From: JAHBNG01 sp039028975 | GTDB taxonomy: Bacteria; Chloroflexota; Anaerolineae; Caldilineales; Caldilineaceae | Reading direction: 5' to 3' | Length of the DNA: 34,128 bases | NCBI GenBank assembly: GCA_039028975.1 | Contig: JBCCHB010000169.1 | Coordinates: forward strand, 1-34,128 | Shown: piece by piece, positions 14,059-22,571 of the stretch | Layout of the letters: the number at the start of each line of letters is the position of its first letter | Numbering within the stretch: position 1 is the first letter of the stretch | Position numbers and translations under genes: made by a program | The notes under the pieces: generated by a model | The model's input: only the letters and a program-made list of their open reading frames with translations | Database searches by the model: none | Told to the model about the DNA's origin: nothing

Positions 14059-17028
14059 CTATTGCATCAACAAGGGGCGAATATCATCGATTGTTGAGCG
14101 AAGTAACGAATGGTTTGGTCTGTCAGATAAGACTGCATCCATTAGTTCTTGTAGCATATAGTTAGCCTCGGCCCACTGAATCAATTTGAAGAGTATATCT
14201 TCAAGATTAGTACTATCAGGATATTCTGTGACCTCTGACATAAGGACATTCATTTTGAAGTACGACATCCTTTCTAGATCGATATGGCTATTATATACAT
14301 CAAGTAAAGACTTGCGTAATTGCCACAATTCGCCTCCGGATATTTCTCTCCTCGATCCTAAAACATCTTCTGATCTCAGTTCAGAAGACGGGTAACAAAT
14401 TTCATAAATTACAGATCTCAAAACTAGATTTCTCGGATTACCAATCATTACGGCCTTCATCAAGGTGGAAAGTTTATTATTGTCTTCAGACCATTTAATG
14501 AGAGCGGAAACTTCATTGATTGGGCTGTTTCTGGGTGTAATATGATCTAAGCTAATATTCATATAGGAGGTTAAGACTTGTTCTAAAGCAAAATGGGAGG
14601 GATAGGCGTCAAGTAACGCATCACGTAACCAAAGGAATTGCTGCTCTGTCGTCTTGATGGTAAGTGGCACTTCTATCAACTGCTCCTCTTGCTTTCTCTC
14701 TTCTTCAGGAGACATTATGTGGAGCCTGTCAACTATAGATTTCAATTCTATGTTTTTGGGATTTTCAGATATCGTGCCATTTACCAAATCATGGATTCTA
14801 TTATTACTGTCAGCCCATTTGATGAGTTCAAACACTAAATCTGGTAGAACATGACCATATCCTATCTCATCTAGATATACATCTAAATGAAAGAAGACCA
14901 TTCTATCCAATGCAATGTAATTCGGATATATTGCAAGTAAAACATTATATATTTGTTCGGCTTGCTCTCCTAGTAATCTATCAACAAATCGGGGTATCGT
15001 GAACTGAGGCACTTGCTCCTTTTGGCCCTGAAGTACATTTGACCGAATGTCATCAACTATGACTCTTAGTTCTTCATTGTTGGGCATATCGTCCACTACC
15101 ACACTTATCAACTGCTGGAGCCTCCCGTTTCTGTCAGCCCACTTGATTAGTTCAAAGATATTGTCTTCTAAGTTAGACCCAGCTACAACTGAATCGAGTT
15201 CAATACTCATTTTAGGTGTAACCATCGTTTCCAAATCACTTCGAGTCTCGTATATATTTAGCAGAGCCCTATACAATTGTTGAGCCTGTCTTCCCCTTAA
15301 CTTGTAGGCTAATTGTTCGTGTTTAGACTGAGACGTGTGTACTGGTTGCTCTTGAGATTCATTAGAACGAACAGAGTCGACAGTTGCTCTTAGTTCCATA
15401 TCGTTGCGATTATCATCTACTGTTGCATCCATTAACTCCTGAAGTCTACCGTTCATATTAGCCCATAGAATAAGTTCAAAGATGTTATCTTCTAAGTTAT
15501 AATTGCTTGTAATGATGTTGAGGTTGACATTCATATAGAGGCGCACCATCGTTTCTAGTGTAATTCGAGTTTTGTATACACGGGTTAGAGCATTATGTAG
15601 TAGCTGTGCCTTCCGTCCTGTCAATTCATCAGATAAATTAATAATAGACTTCAGTTCTGTATTGTTAGGATTATCATTTATTGCTGCATCTAACAATGCC
15701 TGAAGACTGCCTTTAGAAGTAACCCATTTGATAAGTTCAAACATTGTGTCCGCTAATGAGGGGTGAATCTGAATTTCATGCAGTCGAAGATCTAGATTAA
15801 AGAACAACATTCTTTCCAACCCTTTTTGGGTTTCATACACATCGAGTAACGCATTATATAATTGTTGAGCCATTCTTGGTGTTACATTAGTGGCAAATTG
15901 CATCTTTGTGGACTGCACTACCTGCTCTTGTTGTTTTGGGGTAAGCGTGGAACGAATTTCATTAACCTTATTTTGTAATGACTCGTCAGTAGGGTGATCA
16001 ACTATTACCGCATTCATTAACTCTTGAAGTCTATCATGTTGTTCAGCCCACTCGATGAGATCGTAAATCGTATCAATTAAACCGCTTTCAACAACTAAAG
16101 TATTTAGACTCTCACCCATATTGAACAATAGCAATTTCTCCAAGTCAATACGCCTTTGGTATACCTCAAGTAGGACGGTATGGAGTTGCTGTTTCTGCTT
16201 TTTCGTCAGAGATCCTTTTGCTTGCTTCTCTGATGAAGTTGATGTAACAGCGTCATTCGGAGACCAAGCTACTTGTCTCAAAGTACGCAGAATCTTTGCA
16301 AGTATGGGGTTAGTGTTCTCCTCTAATTCTGCATTGGTGATATCCATACCCCCATACCAATAGTGGGCCAGTACTTGGGAGGTCTGCAGGAGATCCTCAT
16401 ACTCACTAGGAACCAGGTGTCTCTCTATTGGCTCGCGCACGATCTCCATCATGGTGGCGACCTGAATCTGGTGAGATAGGATTCGCTCGGATGCCTGCTG
16501 ATGTTGGGCCTCTCGAACCGTCTCGGCCAGGAGCGCGCTCATATCCTCTACTACCCGTTGGGGATCGAGCAAGGACCAGGCCACCCACTGATGGACCCTG
16601 GCCACTTTGGTCCGTTGGTTTAGTTGCGACTGTTGCCCCAGATAGGCCAGCAAAAAATCGGCCAGATCATAGAGCCGTTGGTTGCCATCCGCCACCCGAT
16701 CGGGCAGATCGACCAACATGACTTCCCGTACCGCTGGATCGATTTGATAGAGTGCTAGTCCGGCGTGGATGGGTTGGCAGAAAGGGGCCAGCAAAAAATC
16801 TGGTTCATGGACCCAAGGGATCCCCAAGCCGTCTAAAAAGTTGATGCGAATTAAGTTGATCAGTTCGGGTGTCACAATCAATGGGAAGGCCAGATGACAG
16901 GCCAGCAGACCCGCTTCTGGGCCAAAGAGTGACTCGAAATCCAGATAGTGTTGGATGGCCAGATCTTGGGATAGCCAACGCTGGCGTACGGGCGACGCGG
17001 CCTGAAGAAGTTGCTCCGCATTATCCAT
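14059..17028 (-). CDS. Large adaptor with seven tandem EAD1-like domains
   Basis: The 989-residue protein starts at ATG 17028, which overlaps the vWA stop by 8 bp (ATGGATAA); an upstream ATG at 17064 is less likely. Residues about 30-265 form a helical domain with LFGPEAGLLACHLAFPLIVT and QWVAWSLLDPQRVV, of a type I associate with cyanobacterial vWA/SUMF1-linked proteins. After that come seven copies of an EAD1-like domain, about 100 residues each. Each has an L-(L/T)-x-V/I-Y opening helix, a hydrophobic middle, the signature (F/Y)ELI(K/E)WA...GRLQEL(M/I), and (D/E)NPxNxEL before a linker. EAD1 modules are six-helix death-fold adaptors. No enzymatic motif is visible. The array half is AT-rich and the N-terminal half GC-richer, which suggests a composite gene. 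It is the last gene of the coupled operon. Confidence 0.8.
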   Translation of the reverse strand: MDNAEQLLQAASPVRQRWLSQDLAIQHYLDFESLFGPEAGLLACHLAFPLIVTPELINLIRINFLDGLGIPWVHEPDFLLAPFCQPIHAGLALYQIDPAVREVMLVDLPDRVADGNQRLYDLADFLLAYLGQQSQLNQRTKVARVHQWVAWSLLDPQRVVEDMSALLAETVREAQHQQASERILSHQIQVATMMEIVREPIERHLVPSEYEDLLQTSQVLAHYWYGGMDITNAELEENTNPILAKILRTLRQVAWSPNDAVTSTSSEKQAKGSLTKKQKQQLHTVLLEVYQRRIDLEKLLLFNMGESLNTLVVESGLIDTIYDLIEWAEQHDRLQELMNAVIVDHPTDESLQNKVNEIRSTLTPKQQEQVVQSTKMQFATNVTPRMAQQLYNALLDVYETQKGLERMLFFNLDLRLHEIQIHPSLADTMFELIKWVTSKGSLQALLDAAINDNPNNTELKSIINLSDELTGRKAQLLHNALTRVYKTRITLETMVRLYMNVNLNIITSNYNLEDNIFELILWANMNGRLQELMDATVDDNRNDMELRATVDSVRSNESQEQPVHTSQSKHEQLAYKLRGRQAQQLYRALLNIYETRSDLETMVTPKMSIELDSVVAGSNLEDNIFELIKWADRNGRLQQLISVVVDDMPNNEELRVIVDDIRSNVLQGQKEQVPQFTIPRFVDRLLGEQAEQIYNVLLAIYPNYIALDRMVFFHLDVYLDEIGYGHVLPDLVFELIKWADSNNRIHDLVNGTISENPKNIELKSIVDRLHIMSPEEERKQEEQLIEVPLTIKTTEQQFLWLRDALLDAYPSHFALEQVLTSYMNISLDHITPRNSPINEVSALIKWSEDNNKLSTLMKAVMIGNPRNLVLRSVIYEICYPSSELRSEDVLGSRREISGGELWQLRKSLLDVYNSHIDLERMSYFKMNVLMSEVTEYPDSTNLEDILFKLIQWAEANYMLQELMDAVLSDRPNHSLLRSTIDDIRPLLMQ

Positions 17029-18127
17029 GGGGGCCGCCTTTGTGGGGCTGCCCACGCAAGACATTTACCGCATCAACCAGACCATCTCGCTCAATTGGAA
17101 ACATGGGAACAAGCTGAGCAATCTCTTCTGCGCTGGTGCTCTGCCATCGATCCTGGGGCAGGGGATTCAACCAAGCTGATAGGTAGGTATAGTCATGAAG
17201 CGTCCACAAAAAGCGGCTTACCTCCTCCACTAGGCTTTTTCGGTAAGCGCCTTGCCCGGCACCTGCATCGCTAATGATCAACACACTCCTGCCCGTCGCT
17301 TTCTCAGCCAGAACAGCCTCAATAGGCTGGTGATCCACCATGCCGGGATGTAGAGATAGATATTGGCGGGGGCTGTTGCGAAAGTAACAGATGGACGTTT
17401 CTCCCAGTAAGCCGCTGCGCCGAATGCTGTCGAGAAGGGTGTTGACCAGGGGAGAAAATGCGGTCATGGTGGGGGAACGATCCAGCAGAATCAACATCTG
17501 TACTTGGTTGCGCCGTCGAGCACGCAGTTTGGGTGCCAAAACAAAACCGTTACGGCTAATCTCCTGGATGGTCGCATCCACATCCAATTCAACCAGCCGC
17601 CCTTCCCGACGCATCTCACGCAGATGACGCCAAATACCCGCCATTTCGCGTAGCCCAATGGATGGTCGGGGCGTAAATTGATAGATCCCGTAGGGTTCAG
17701 GCCCACTCTCTGCTATGGAACTTCCCCTTCTCGGGTTGAGCGGCAGCGTACCCATCTGTAACGGTTCTTGTGATGACCTGTTGACTGCTAGGTTACTCTG
17801 TGTACCTTCAGTCAAATGGGACGCGGGTCGGGTGTCATGGTCAACTTGAGGTTCTGTTGCACCCGATGGTTTGGTTGTCCTGCGCGGGCGGTAGGCCAAA
17901 ATAGCAGGTCGGATCAGTTGCTCAAATGCTTGATCAAAGATGGCTTGATCCGCGTGGGACTTAGTCCAAACCAGGCGACAGGTCTGCTTGATCTGCTCCA
18001 GATTCTCTACTCCGTATCCTTCGCGCAGTAGCTCCAAAGCCAGTAGATAGTCGCCCACGCCCAGGGGGACGTCGGAACGGCGCAAGTGGTCAAAGAGGGG
18101 ATAGAGTATACCTTCTTCGATACGCAT
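17021..18127 (-). CDS. vWA-domain protein of a MoxR-vWA pair (CoxE/SAV_2336-like)
   Basis: The protein has 368 residues from ATG 18127; an open frame to 18187 overlaps the moxR gene and is rejected. The N-terminal helical part (LFDHLRRSDVPLGVGDYLLA, TKSHADQAIFDQAFEQLI) is typical of vWA partners of MoxR ATPases. A variable linker follows, then a vWA fold from about residue 205 with VQMLILLDRSPTMTAF at the metal site and VLIISDAGAG. The MIDAS signature DxSxS reads Asp-Arg-Ser-Pro-Thr, so the second Ser is Thr and Pro replaces Gly; metal binding may persist but is altered. MoxR-type ATPases remodel or load their vWA partner. The gene starts 7 bp after moxR ends and overlaps the EAD1-array gene by 8 bp. 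Confidence 0.8.
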   Translation of the reverse strand: MRIEEGILYPLFDHLRRSDVPLGVGDYLLALELLREGYGVENLEQIKQTCRLVWTKSHADQAIFDQAFEQLIRPAILAYRPRRTTKPSGATEPQVDHDTRPASHLTEGTQSNLAVNRSSQEPLQMGTLPLNPRRGSSIAESGPEPYGIYQFTPRPSIGLREMAGIWRHLREMRREGRLVELDVDATIQEISRNGFVLAPKLRARRRNQVQMLILLDRSPTMTAFSPLVNTLLDSIRRSGLLGETSICYFRNSPRQYLSLHPGMVDHQPIEAVLAEKATGRSVLIISDAGAGQGAYRKSLVEEVSRFLWTLHDYTYLSAWLNPLPQDRWQSTSAEEIAQLVPMFPIERDGLVDAVNVLRGQPHKGGPHG

Positions 18128-18134
18128 GGTTGAC

Positions 18135-19157
18135 CTACTCACCCTCTTTTTGCAAGGGGCTGTAGTTGGCCAAAGCATCCAGATCACTTTGGGTCTTGAG
18201 TAACGAATTGAGGTAGGGCAGTTCGGCCGCGGGTGTCTCGGTCAGTTCATCGCCATCTACATGATTGGCTTCCAGCAGACGTACCCAGTCCAGCAATTCG
18301 CTTGTGCTGGGTGCTTTTCGCCAGTTGATGGCTACCTTGTCCCGCAGATCCCAAAAGTGATTGAGGGCAGCCGTAAAGAGGGGCGTCATCTCCGACTGAA
18401 AATGGGCTTGTAGGATTCGACCTAGATCTGGTTTGCCGGGAAACGGAATGAAGTAAAAGAGGCAGCGGCGCAGAAAGGGGGCTGGCAGCTCCTTTTCTCG
18501 GTTGCTGGTAATGATGACCAGGGGCAGGTGGTGGCGGCGTTCCTCTCGGGTTTGGCCGTTGAGCGCGTCATATTTGCGCTGGTCTAGCTCGGGGATGGTG
18601 AACTGAAGCTGATCCAGCACCAGGAGCAGATCGTTGGGAAAGTCGATATCGGCCTTGTCGATCTCGTCGATGAGGACAACCGATGGCGTACCTTGCTGGG
18701 ATAGTTCGATTGCCTCCCCCAACTGACCCAGCTTGACATATGCTTCGTTATCGATCTCTGGGGGCGGAAGTGCTCCTTCGTGCCCTTCTTCTTTCCAGTT
18801 TAGCGAATGAATCCACTGAGCAGCCGCAGCCCGCTCCTGAATCGCATAGAGTCGACGCACGGCATCAAATTTGTAGAGCAGATCTTCAGCCTGATCGGTT
18901 GAACGAATGTAGATCTCTTTGAGCGGGTAGCCAAGTTCCGTAGCAACAGAGTAAGCCAGACGAGTTTTTCCCGTGCCTGGCTCCCCTTCGATGAGTAAGG
19001 GACGGCGTAAGTAGAGGGCCATGTTCACGGCATCCCGCAAATTGGGGGGAGCAATGTACGGCTCGGTCTGTTGGTAGGCATCCTTGGTAATGGGATCGTC
19101 GTTGGGTTGGCTGTCCCCTTTATACTGGCGCTCTTCTAAACGTTCAATCGGAATCAT
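18135..19157 (-). CDS. MoxR-family AAA+ ATPase
   Basis: The 340-residue protein carries Walker A GEPGTGKT (58-65), Walker B VVLIDEIDKA (about 160-169), sensor 1 ITSN (216-219) and the arginine finger LRRC (229-232), in the MoxR clade arrangement including FIPFPGKPDL after the finger. It is expected to form a hexameric ring that works on the vWA partner. Its ATG overlaps the stop of the upstream EAD adaptor (ATGA), and the vWA gene follows after 7 bp, so all are co-translated. In conflict systems of this type the ATPase is the energy-using switch between a sensor/adaptor and an EAD-linked effector. Confidence 0.92.
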   Translation of the reverse strand: MIPIERLEERQYKGDSQPNDDPITKDAYQQTEPYIAPPNLRDAVNMALYLRRPLLIEGEPGTGKTRLAYSVATELGYPLKEIYIRSTDQAEDLLYKFDAVRRLYAIQERAAAAQWIHSLNWKEEGHEGALPPPEIDNEAYVKLGQLGEAIELSQQGTPSVVLIDEIDKADIDFPNDLLLVLDQLQFTIPELDQRKYDALNGQTREERRHHLPLVIITSNREKELPAPFLRRCLFYFIPFPGKPDLGRILQAHFQSEMTPLFTAALNHFWDLRDKVAINWRKAPSTSELLDWVRLLEANHVDGDELTETPAAELPYLNSLLKTQSDLDALANYSPLQKEGE

Positions 19158-20344
19158 GACGGCTTTTTCCCTCGGTTTACCTTGCGGATAATCGTTTGCA
19201 TAGCCGAATAGACGGCTTGGGGATTTCCTCTGTGAATTTGGTACCGTTTAGTCAGCTCTTTCATACTTTCGACAATGATGAATTCCTCAACGCCAGAACT
19301 TTTTAAACATTGCTCAAACCAGTTGTAAACCACCCTTTTCGGCAATGGTTGAAGCGGATCGATGGGGCAATAGGAATCCGTTGGCATAGATTCCTTCTCA
19401 TTGTCAATCCATAATAGGACAAAGATGCTCGACTTCTGCTGAAGCTGGGTGGAGATTACTTCTTTTAGTTCGCTAACCAGCTGTTGGGCAGTTTGTTGTG
19501 CTATTTTCCTAGGAATGTTGTCGTTTACAATCCTGAGGAATGTATCAATTTCTGGTTGGGCAACGAACTCATCTAGATGCAATCCTTCAGTGTACTCGGT
19601 CAACTTGCCATTAATCAGATCCATGACCTTTTCCACAGGTAGATCAGAATGAAATAGACGTACCTCTTCTCGGTTTTCGACTTTGCGGTACCAGGCTGTT
19701 TTTAGATAGTCAATTGCCCACGGCTCGACATACTCAATCAGATTTCGATAGTCCCCTGTGGTAAAAAAGGGAACAAGCCCATAACCGGCCTTACCAGCAG
19801 AGATCAGTGGCTTTCGCATGTTATCGGCCTGATCCTCCAAATCAAATTTCTGGAGAATCTCCTCCTCATCGAGCTGATATTGGGGACGCTCAGCCGAATT
19901 TTCTTCTCTTACCTGACGACCCTGACGTAACGCATTGTGGATATTCTGAGCGCTTGGCTCTTCACTATGCCCAATAGAGGGAAAGCGATTGCCTAGTTCT
20001 GCCAGAAAATCTACGTCCGTAATCAATTTATATTTACAGACTAATTTAGCCGCTTGCTCATGCCTGACTGGCGGCAGATCGTCTCGACCTAGAATGTACC
20101 AAAGTAAGGCCCCGAGTGGCGTATATCCGGGCCAAATTGTCAATTCAGCACTATACTCCTCCAAAGTGATAACAACTGAAGTCGCCGCAGATTCTGCAAC
20201 CCCAGACAGATCAACGTTGCCTTCAAATTGATGCAGTGATGCTAGCTTGAGGATATCTAGCCGTCCGTTTGCGTCTTTGCCATTGAAGATGACTTCAACG
20301 AGGTTAATAAGCTGTTTACGGACAGGAGGAACTATTATTGACAT
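19154..20344 (-). CDS. EAD-like adaptor with uncharacterised C-terminal domain (VMAP-like position)
   Basis: The protein has 396 residues from ATG 20344, where it aligns with the adaptor at 13358 (VPPVRKQLINLVEVIFNGKD against TPPDRKQLTNLISDIFTGRD); an in-frame ATG at 20389 has no ribosome-binding site. Residues 1-125 are the EAD-like domain, with WPGYTPLGALLWYILGRDDL. Next come a Glu-rich linker, a helical region (FFTTGDYRNLIEYVEPWAID), and a C-terminal alpha/beta-looking part (SSIFVLLWIDNEKES, NWFEQCLKSSGVEEFIIVES) with no Walker motifs. The position, first in a MoxR-vWA operon, is that of the vWA-MoxR-associated proteins (VMAP) or inactive-STAND adaptors of ternary systems; I cannot assign the C-terminal domain to either. 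It overlaps moxR by 4 bp. Confidence 0.7.
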   Translation of the reverse strand: MSIIVPPVRKQLINLVEVIFNGKDANGRLDILKLASLHQFEGNVDLSGVAESAATSVVITLEEYSAELTIWPGYTPLGALLWYILGRDDLPPVRHEQAAKLVCKYKLITDVDFLAELGNRFPSIGHSEEPSAQNIHNALRQGRQVREENSAERPQYQLDEEEILQKFDLEDQADNMRKPLISAGKAGYGLVPFFTTGDYRNLIEYVEPWAIDYLKTAWYRKVENREEVRLFHSDLPVEKVMDLINGKLTEYTEGLHLDEFVAQPEIDTFLRIVNDNIPRKIAQQTAQQLVSELKEVISTQLQQKSSIFVLLWIDNEKESMPTDSYCPIDPLQPLPKRVVYNWFEQCLKSSGVEEFIIVESMKELTKRYQIHRGNPQAVYSAMQTIIRKVNRGKKPS

Positions 20345-20438
20345 AACACCTGCTAATTGGGCATTCGGTAGCATGAAGGTTACATCCATTTGGGAATATG
20401 ATAGTCATCTCTGTAAAAAAGTATTCGGTCTATCTCCG

Positions 20439-20467
20439 ATTTTAGAAAGAAACGTGTGATTTGTCAA
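20439..20467 (-). promoter_or_regulatory. Promoter of the EAD-MoxR-vWA operon
   Basis: On the minus strand TTGACA (20467-20462) lies 17 bp from TAAAAT (20444-20439). Transcription would start near 20432, about 88 nt before ATG 20344. This strong, near-consensus promoter suggests constitutive expression with control at the protein level. Confidence 0.65.
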
Positions 20468-20550
20468 CGGGCGGTTGAGGTGGAATGGAGATCAATCGAT
20501 CCGAGGCAACAGGTTAGACGTCACACACAACCATTGCAAGACTGATTCTT

Positions 20551-21954
20551 CTAAAAGACCCGTATCACCTGACCACGCTCTGCCTCCAGCCGTTCCTGGA
20601 CCTCCTCTACTGTCACTGGATTCTGGGGCCACTCTTCTGGTGGCGCATGAGAAAGCCGCAACAGGATACGTGCCATCTGCCCGATATATTCCTTCAACTC
20701 ACGCACGTTTACCTTGTCCAACGTATCGCCTGGCTCATGATGAAAGTCGGCGTCGGCGTGGCGACTGTGAAAGCGCCAGCGCCAAAGATGGGCCGCATCC
20801 AAACCAGCGCGTAAGAAAGGAAAGTGGTCCGACGTGGTGTCGAGTTGAGACATCACGTGGCACTGCAACCCGTCGTTCATGGTCTCTAACTGCCGCTGAA
20901 TCAGGCTTCGCAAGTGAGGAAAGGCGAGGACCATGCCCTTCATATGGCCAGTGGATAACTCGTCCAGATTGATAGCCAAGCGAGGTGGCGCCGCACCTGA
21001 ATTCCCGGCGTAATGCTGTTGGACATATGCGGTGGCCCCTTGAAACTGTTGCTCCTCTGCACTATACGTAGCAAAGTGAATGGCCCGACCCGGGCTGATG
21101 CCCATTTCATCGCGCAACTTGGCCAAGAGCCGAGCGACCTCTAAGGTAACGATGATGCTGGTCGCGTTATCGTTGCCACCAGGCGCGTCATAGACTGTAT
21201 CATGATGACCGCCAAGCAGAAGATGTTCATCAGGCCAAGACGTACCCGCCAACTGAGCCGCCACATTCCACGATGGCGCTTGGTAAAAGCGACTTTTGAC
21301 TTGGAGGTGCAAGGTTCCGCCGTTGGCTGGTGCCCGACGCAGGCGTGCACCCACCTCGCGAGAAACGGCCACTGTAGGCAGCGGATGCTCCTGGATGCCA
21401 GGATCCCGCCAGTCCCCCAAGTTATGATATTCCACCCGTCCGCCTTCTTTTCGGTCGACGACAATGGCTGCGGCAGCCCCAAAGTCTGCAAGGCTCTGTA
21501 AGCGAGCGCCATGAGGAATGGGTGTTGTAAAAGGCTCGAAACCTAAGGTCATGATGACGATAGCACCGCTTAGAAGCTCTCTGACAGCGTCTATGAGATG
21601 AGGCGTACCAAATCCAACATCCACCAACCGTGCCTCAGCTTGAAATGGAGGACAGCGATTAAACGGTAGGATGGGAAGCTGGACAGCATCTTCTACTAGC
21701 AGGGCCTCATGGTGCTCCAGCTGCCAAGTATTTAGCGAATATTCTTCCAGCCGACTGTTTTCCAACTTCGAATCTTCTAGATGGTCGCGAATGTATTCGA
21801 CGGCCCTTCGCTCTGCTTCGCTTGATGACCAACGTGGACCAATGTTGTCACAGAGTTCGAACAAATGACTTTGAATAGACGAGCCAACCCAGGCTTCGCC
21901 CATAATCCAGCGGTCGATTCTGTGCCAGTCTAGGCTCTGCAGTGCTAACGTCAT
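20551..21954 (-). CDS. M28-family zinc aminopeptidase/carboxypeptidase
   Basis: The protein has 467 residues from ATG 21954, chosen because AAAAAGGAGC lies just upstream; the longer frame to 22008 lacks such a site. Metal ligands of a two-zinc M28 peptidase are visible: GGHHDT (His251), GGND (Asp262), SAEE (Glu300/301, the first the catalytic base), NLDE (Asp331) and the late His in FHHEPGDT. A protease-associated-like insert (about residues 110-225, with GAIVIMTLGFEPF and GAAAAIVVD) precedes the catalytic half. There is no signal peptide, so it is probably cytoplasmic. The gene is divergent from rocD across a gap with paired palindromes and may supply amino acids to that catabolic cluster. 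Confidence 0.85.
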   Translation of the reverse strand: MTLALQSLDWHRIDRWIMGEAWVGSSIQSHLFELCDNIGPRWSSSEAERRAVEYIRDHLEDSKLENSRLEEYSLNTWQLEHHEALLVEDAVQLPILPFNRCPPFQAEARLVDVGFGTPHLIDAVRELLSGAIVIMTLGFEPFTTPIPHGARLQSLADFGAAAAIVVDRKEGGRVEYHNLGDWRDPGIQEHPLPTVAVSREVGARLRRAPANGGTLHLQVKSRFYQAPSWNVAAQLAGTSWPDEHLLLGGHHDTVYDAPGGNDNATSIIVTLEVARLLAKLRDEMGISPGRAIHFATYSAEEQQFQGATAYVQQHYAGNSGAAPPRLAINLDELSTGHMKGMVLAFPHLRSLIQRQLETMNDGLQCHVMSQLDTTSDHFPFLRAGLDAAHLWRWRFHSRHADADFHHEPGDTLDKVNVRELKEYIGQMARILLRLSHAPPEEWPQNPVTVEEVQERLEAERGQVIRVF

Positions 21955-22135
21955 GAGTGCTCCTTTTTCTGGTGGCAGGGTGGGATCTTCTGTAACAACT
22001 GTTTGCATTATAGAGTACGATTTTCCTGTACATTTTGCAAGCCGTCTGACAGGTTTCTCCCGAACGCTATTGATAGATATAGATGGGTGATTGTAACTTA
22101 GGCTACATCTTGACTAGTAGATATTTGGTAAATTT

Positions 22136-22170
22136 TTCATATTATGAATACTTATTTCATATTATGAAAT
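22136..22170. promoter_or_regulatory. Paired perfect palindromes, candidate operator for the IclR regulator
   Basis: TTCATATTATGAA occurs at 22136-22148 and again at 22156-22168, each a perfect 13-bp palindrome; the second extends to ATTTCATATTATGAAAT (22154-22170). The centres are 20 bp apart, about two helical turns, as expected for cooperative dimers. The site lies between divergent M28 and rocD genes, in a cluster encoding an IclR regulator. On the minus strand the two sites could also provide TTCATA and CATAAT as -35 and -10 with 16-bp spacing. The rest of this 563-bp gap holds a GC-rich stretch with small hairpins (22260-22279, 22366-22378) and a dispersed repeat. Confidence 0.6.
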
Positions 22171-22404
22171 TTACGCCTGTGAACCAATCCTGTGAATACC
22201 AAATCAGTTCACCTTTTGTCCATTGCGATTTATCCGCGTTAGGCCCTTAAGGCTCTGAGATCGACACAGAATTGTCGATGTTGAATCCGACCAGTTCGCC
22301 TGTACGCCGAAGGCCCCTAGATTTGGTCGGAGCCTCTTCAGGCCGACCGCCCTGTTCACGTAGTGGGCGCAAAGCGCCATCATCCAGCGAAGGCGAAATC
22401 TAAC

Positions 22405-22567
22405 TAGTTCCTACGCAGTTCAATTTGTGTTTTCACGCACGAAAGGTCATTTCTCAGAGTGAAAGGTCGCTTTGCGACTGTAGCCAAGCGACAAATGAAC
22501 TTTTTAAATCTGTGTAATCTGCGTAATCTGTTGATCCTTTTTGGTTCTGGCTTTGCCATGTTAGGAG
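22405..22567. repeat. Dispersed repeat, family 2, copy 2 (matches 7381-7560)
   Basis: This copy shares the landmarks listed for the copy at 7381 in the same order and strand. The right end GTTAGGAGTTC supplies the ribosome-binding site (AGGAG, five bases before ATG) of the ornithine aminotransferase gene. The middle contains GTCGCTTTGCGAC and AATCTGTGTAATCTGCGTAA instead of the hairpin of copy 1. Confidence 0.75.
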
Positions 22568-22571
22568 TTCT

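Noticed and set aside
17029..17064. Upstream start for the seven-EAD1 protein
   Set aside because: The ATG at 17028 overlaps the vWA stop in the typical coupled manner; the 12 extra residues look like antisense-free filler with no conserved feature.
18128..18187. Longer vWA protein starting at 18187
   Set aside because: It would overlap the 3' end of moxR by 53 bp. The start at 18127 sits 7 bp after moxR and begins a typical N-terminal domain.
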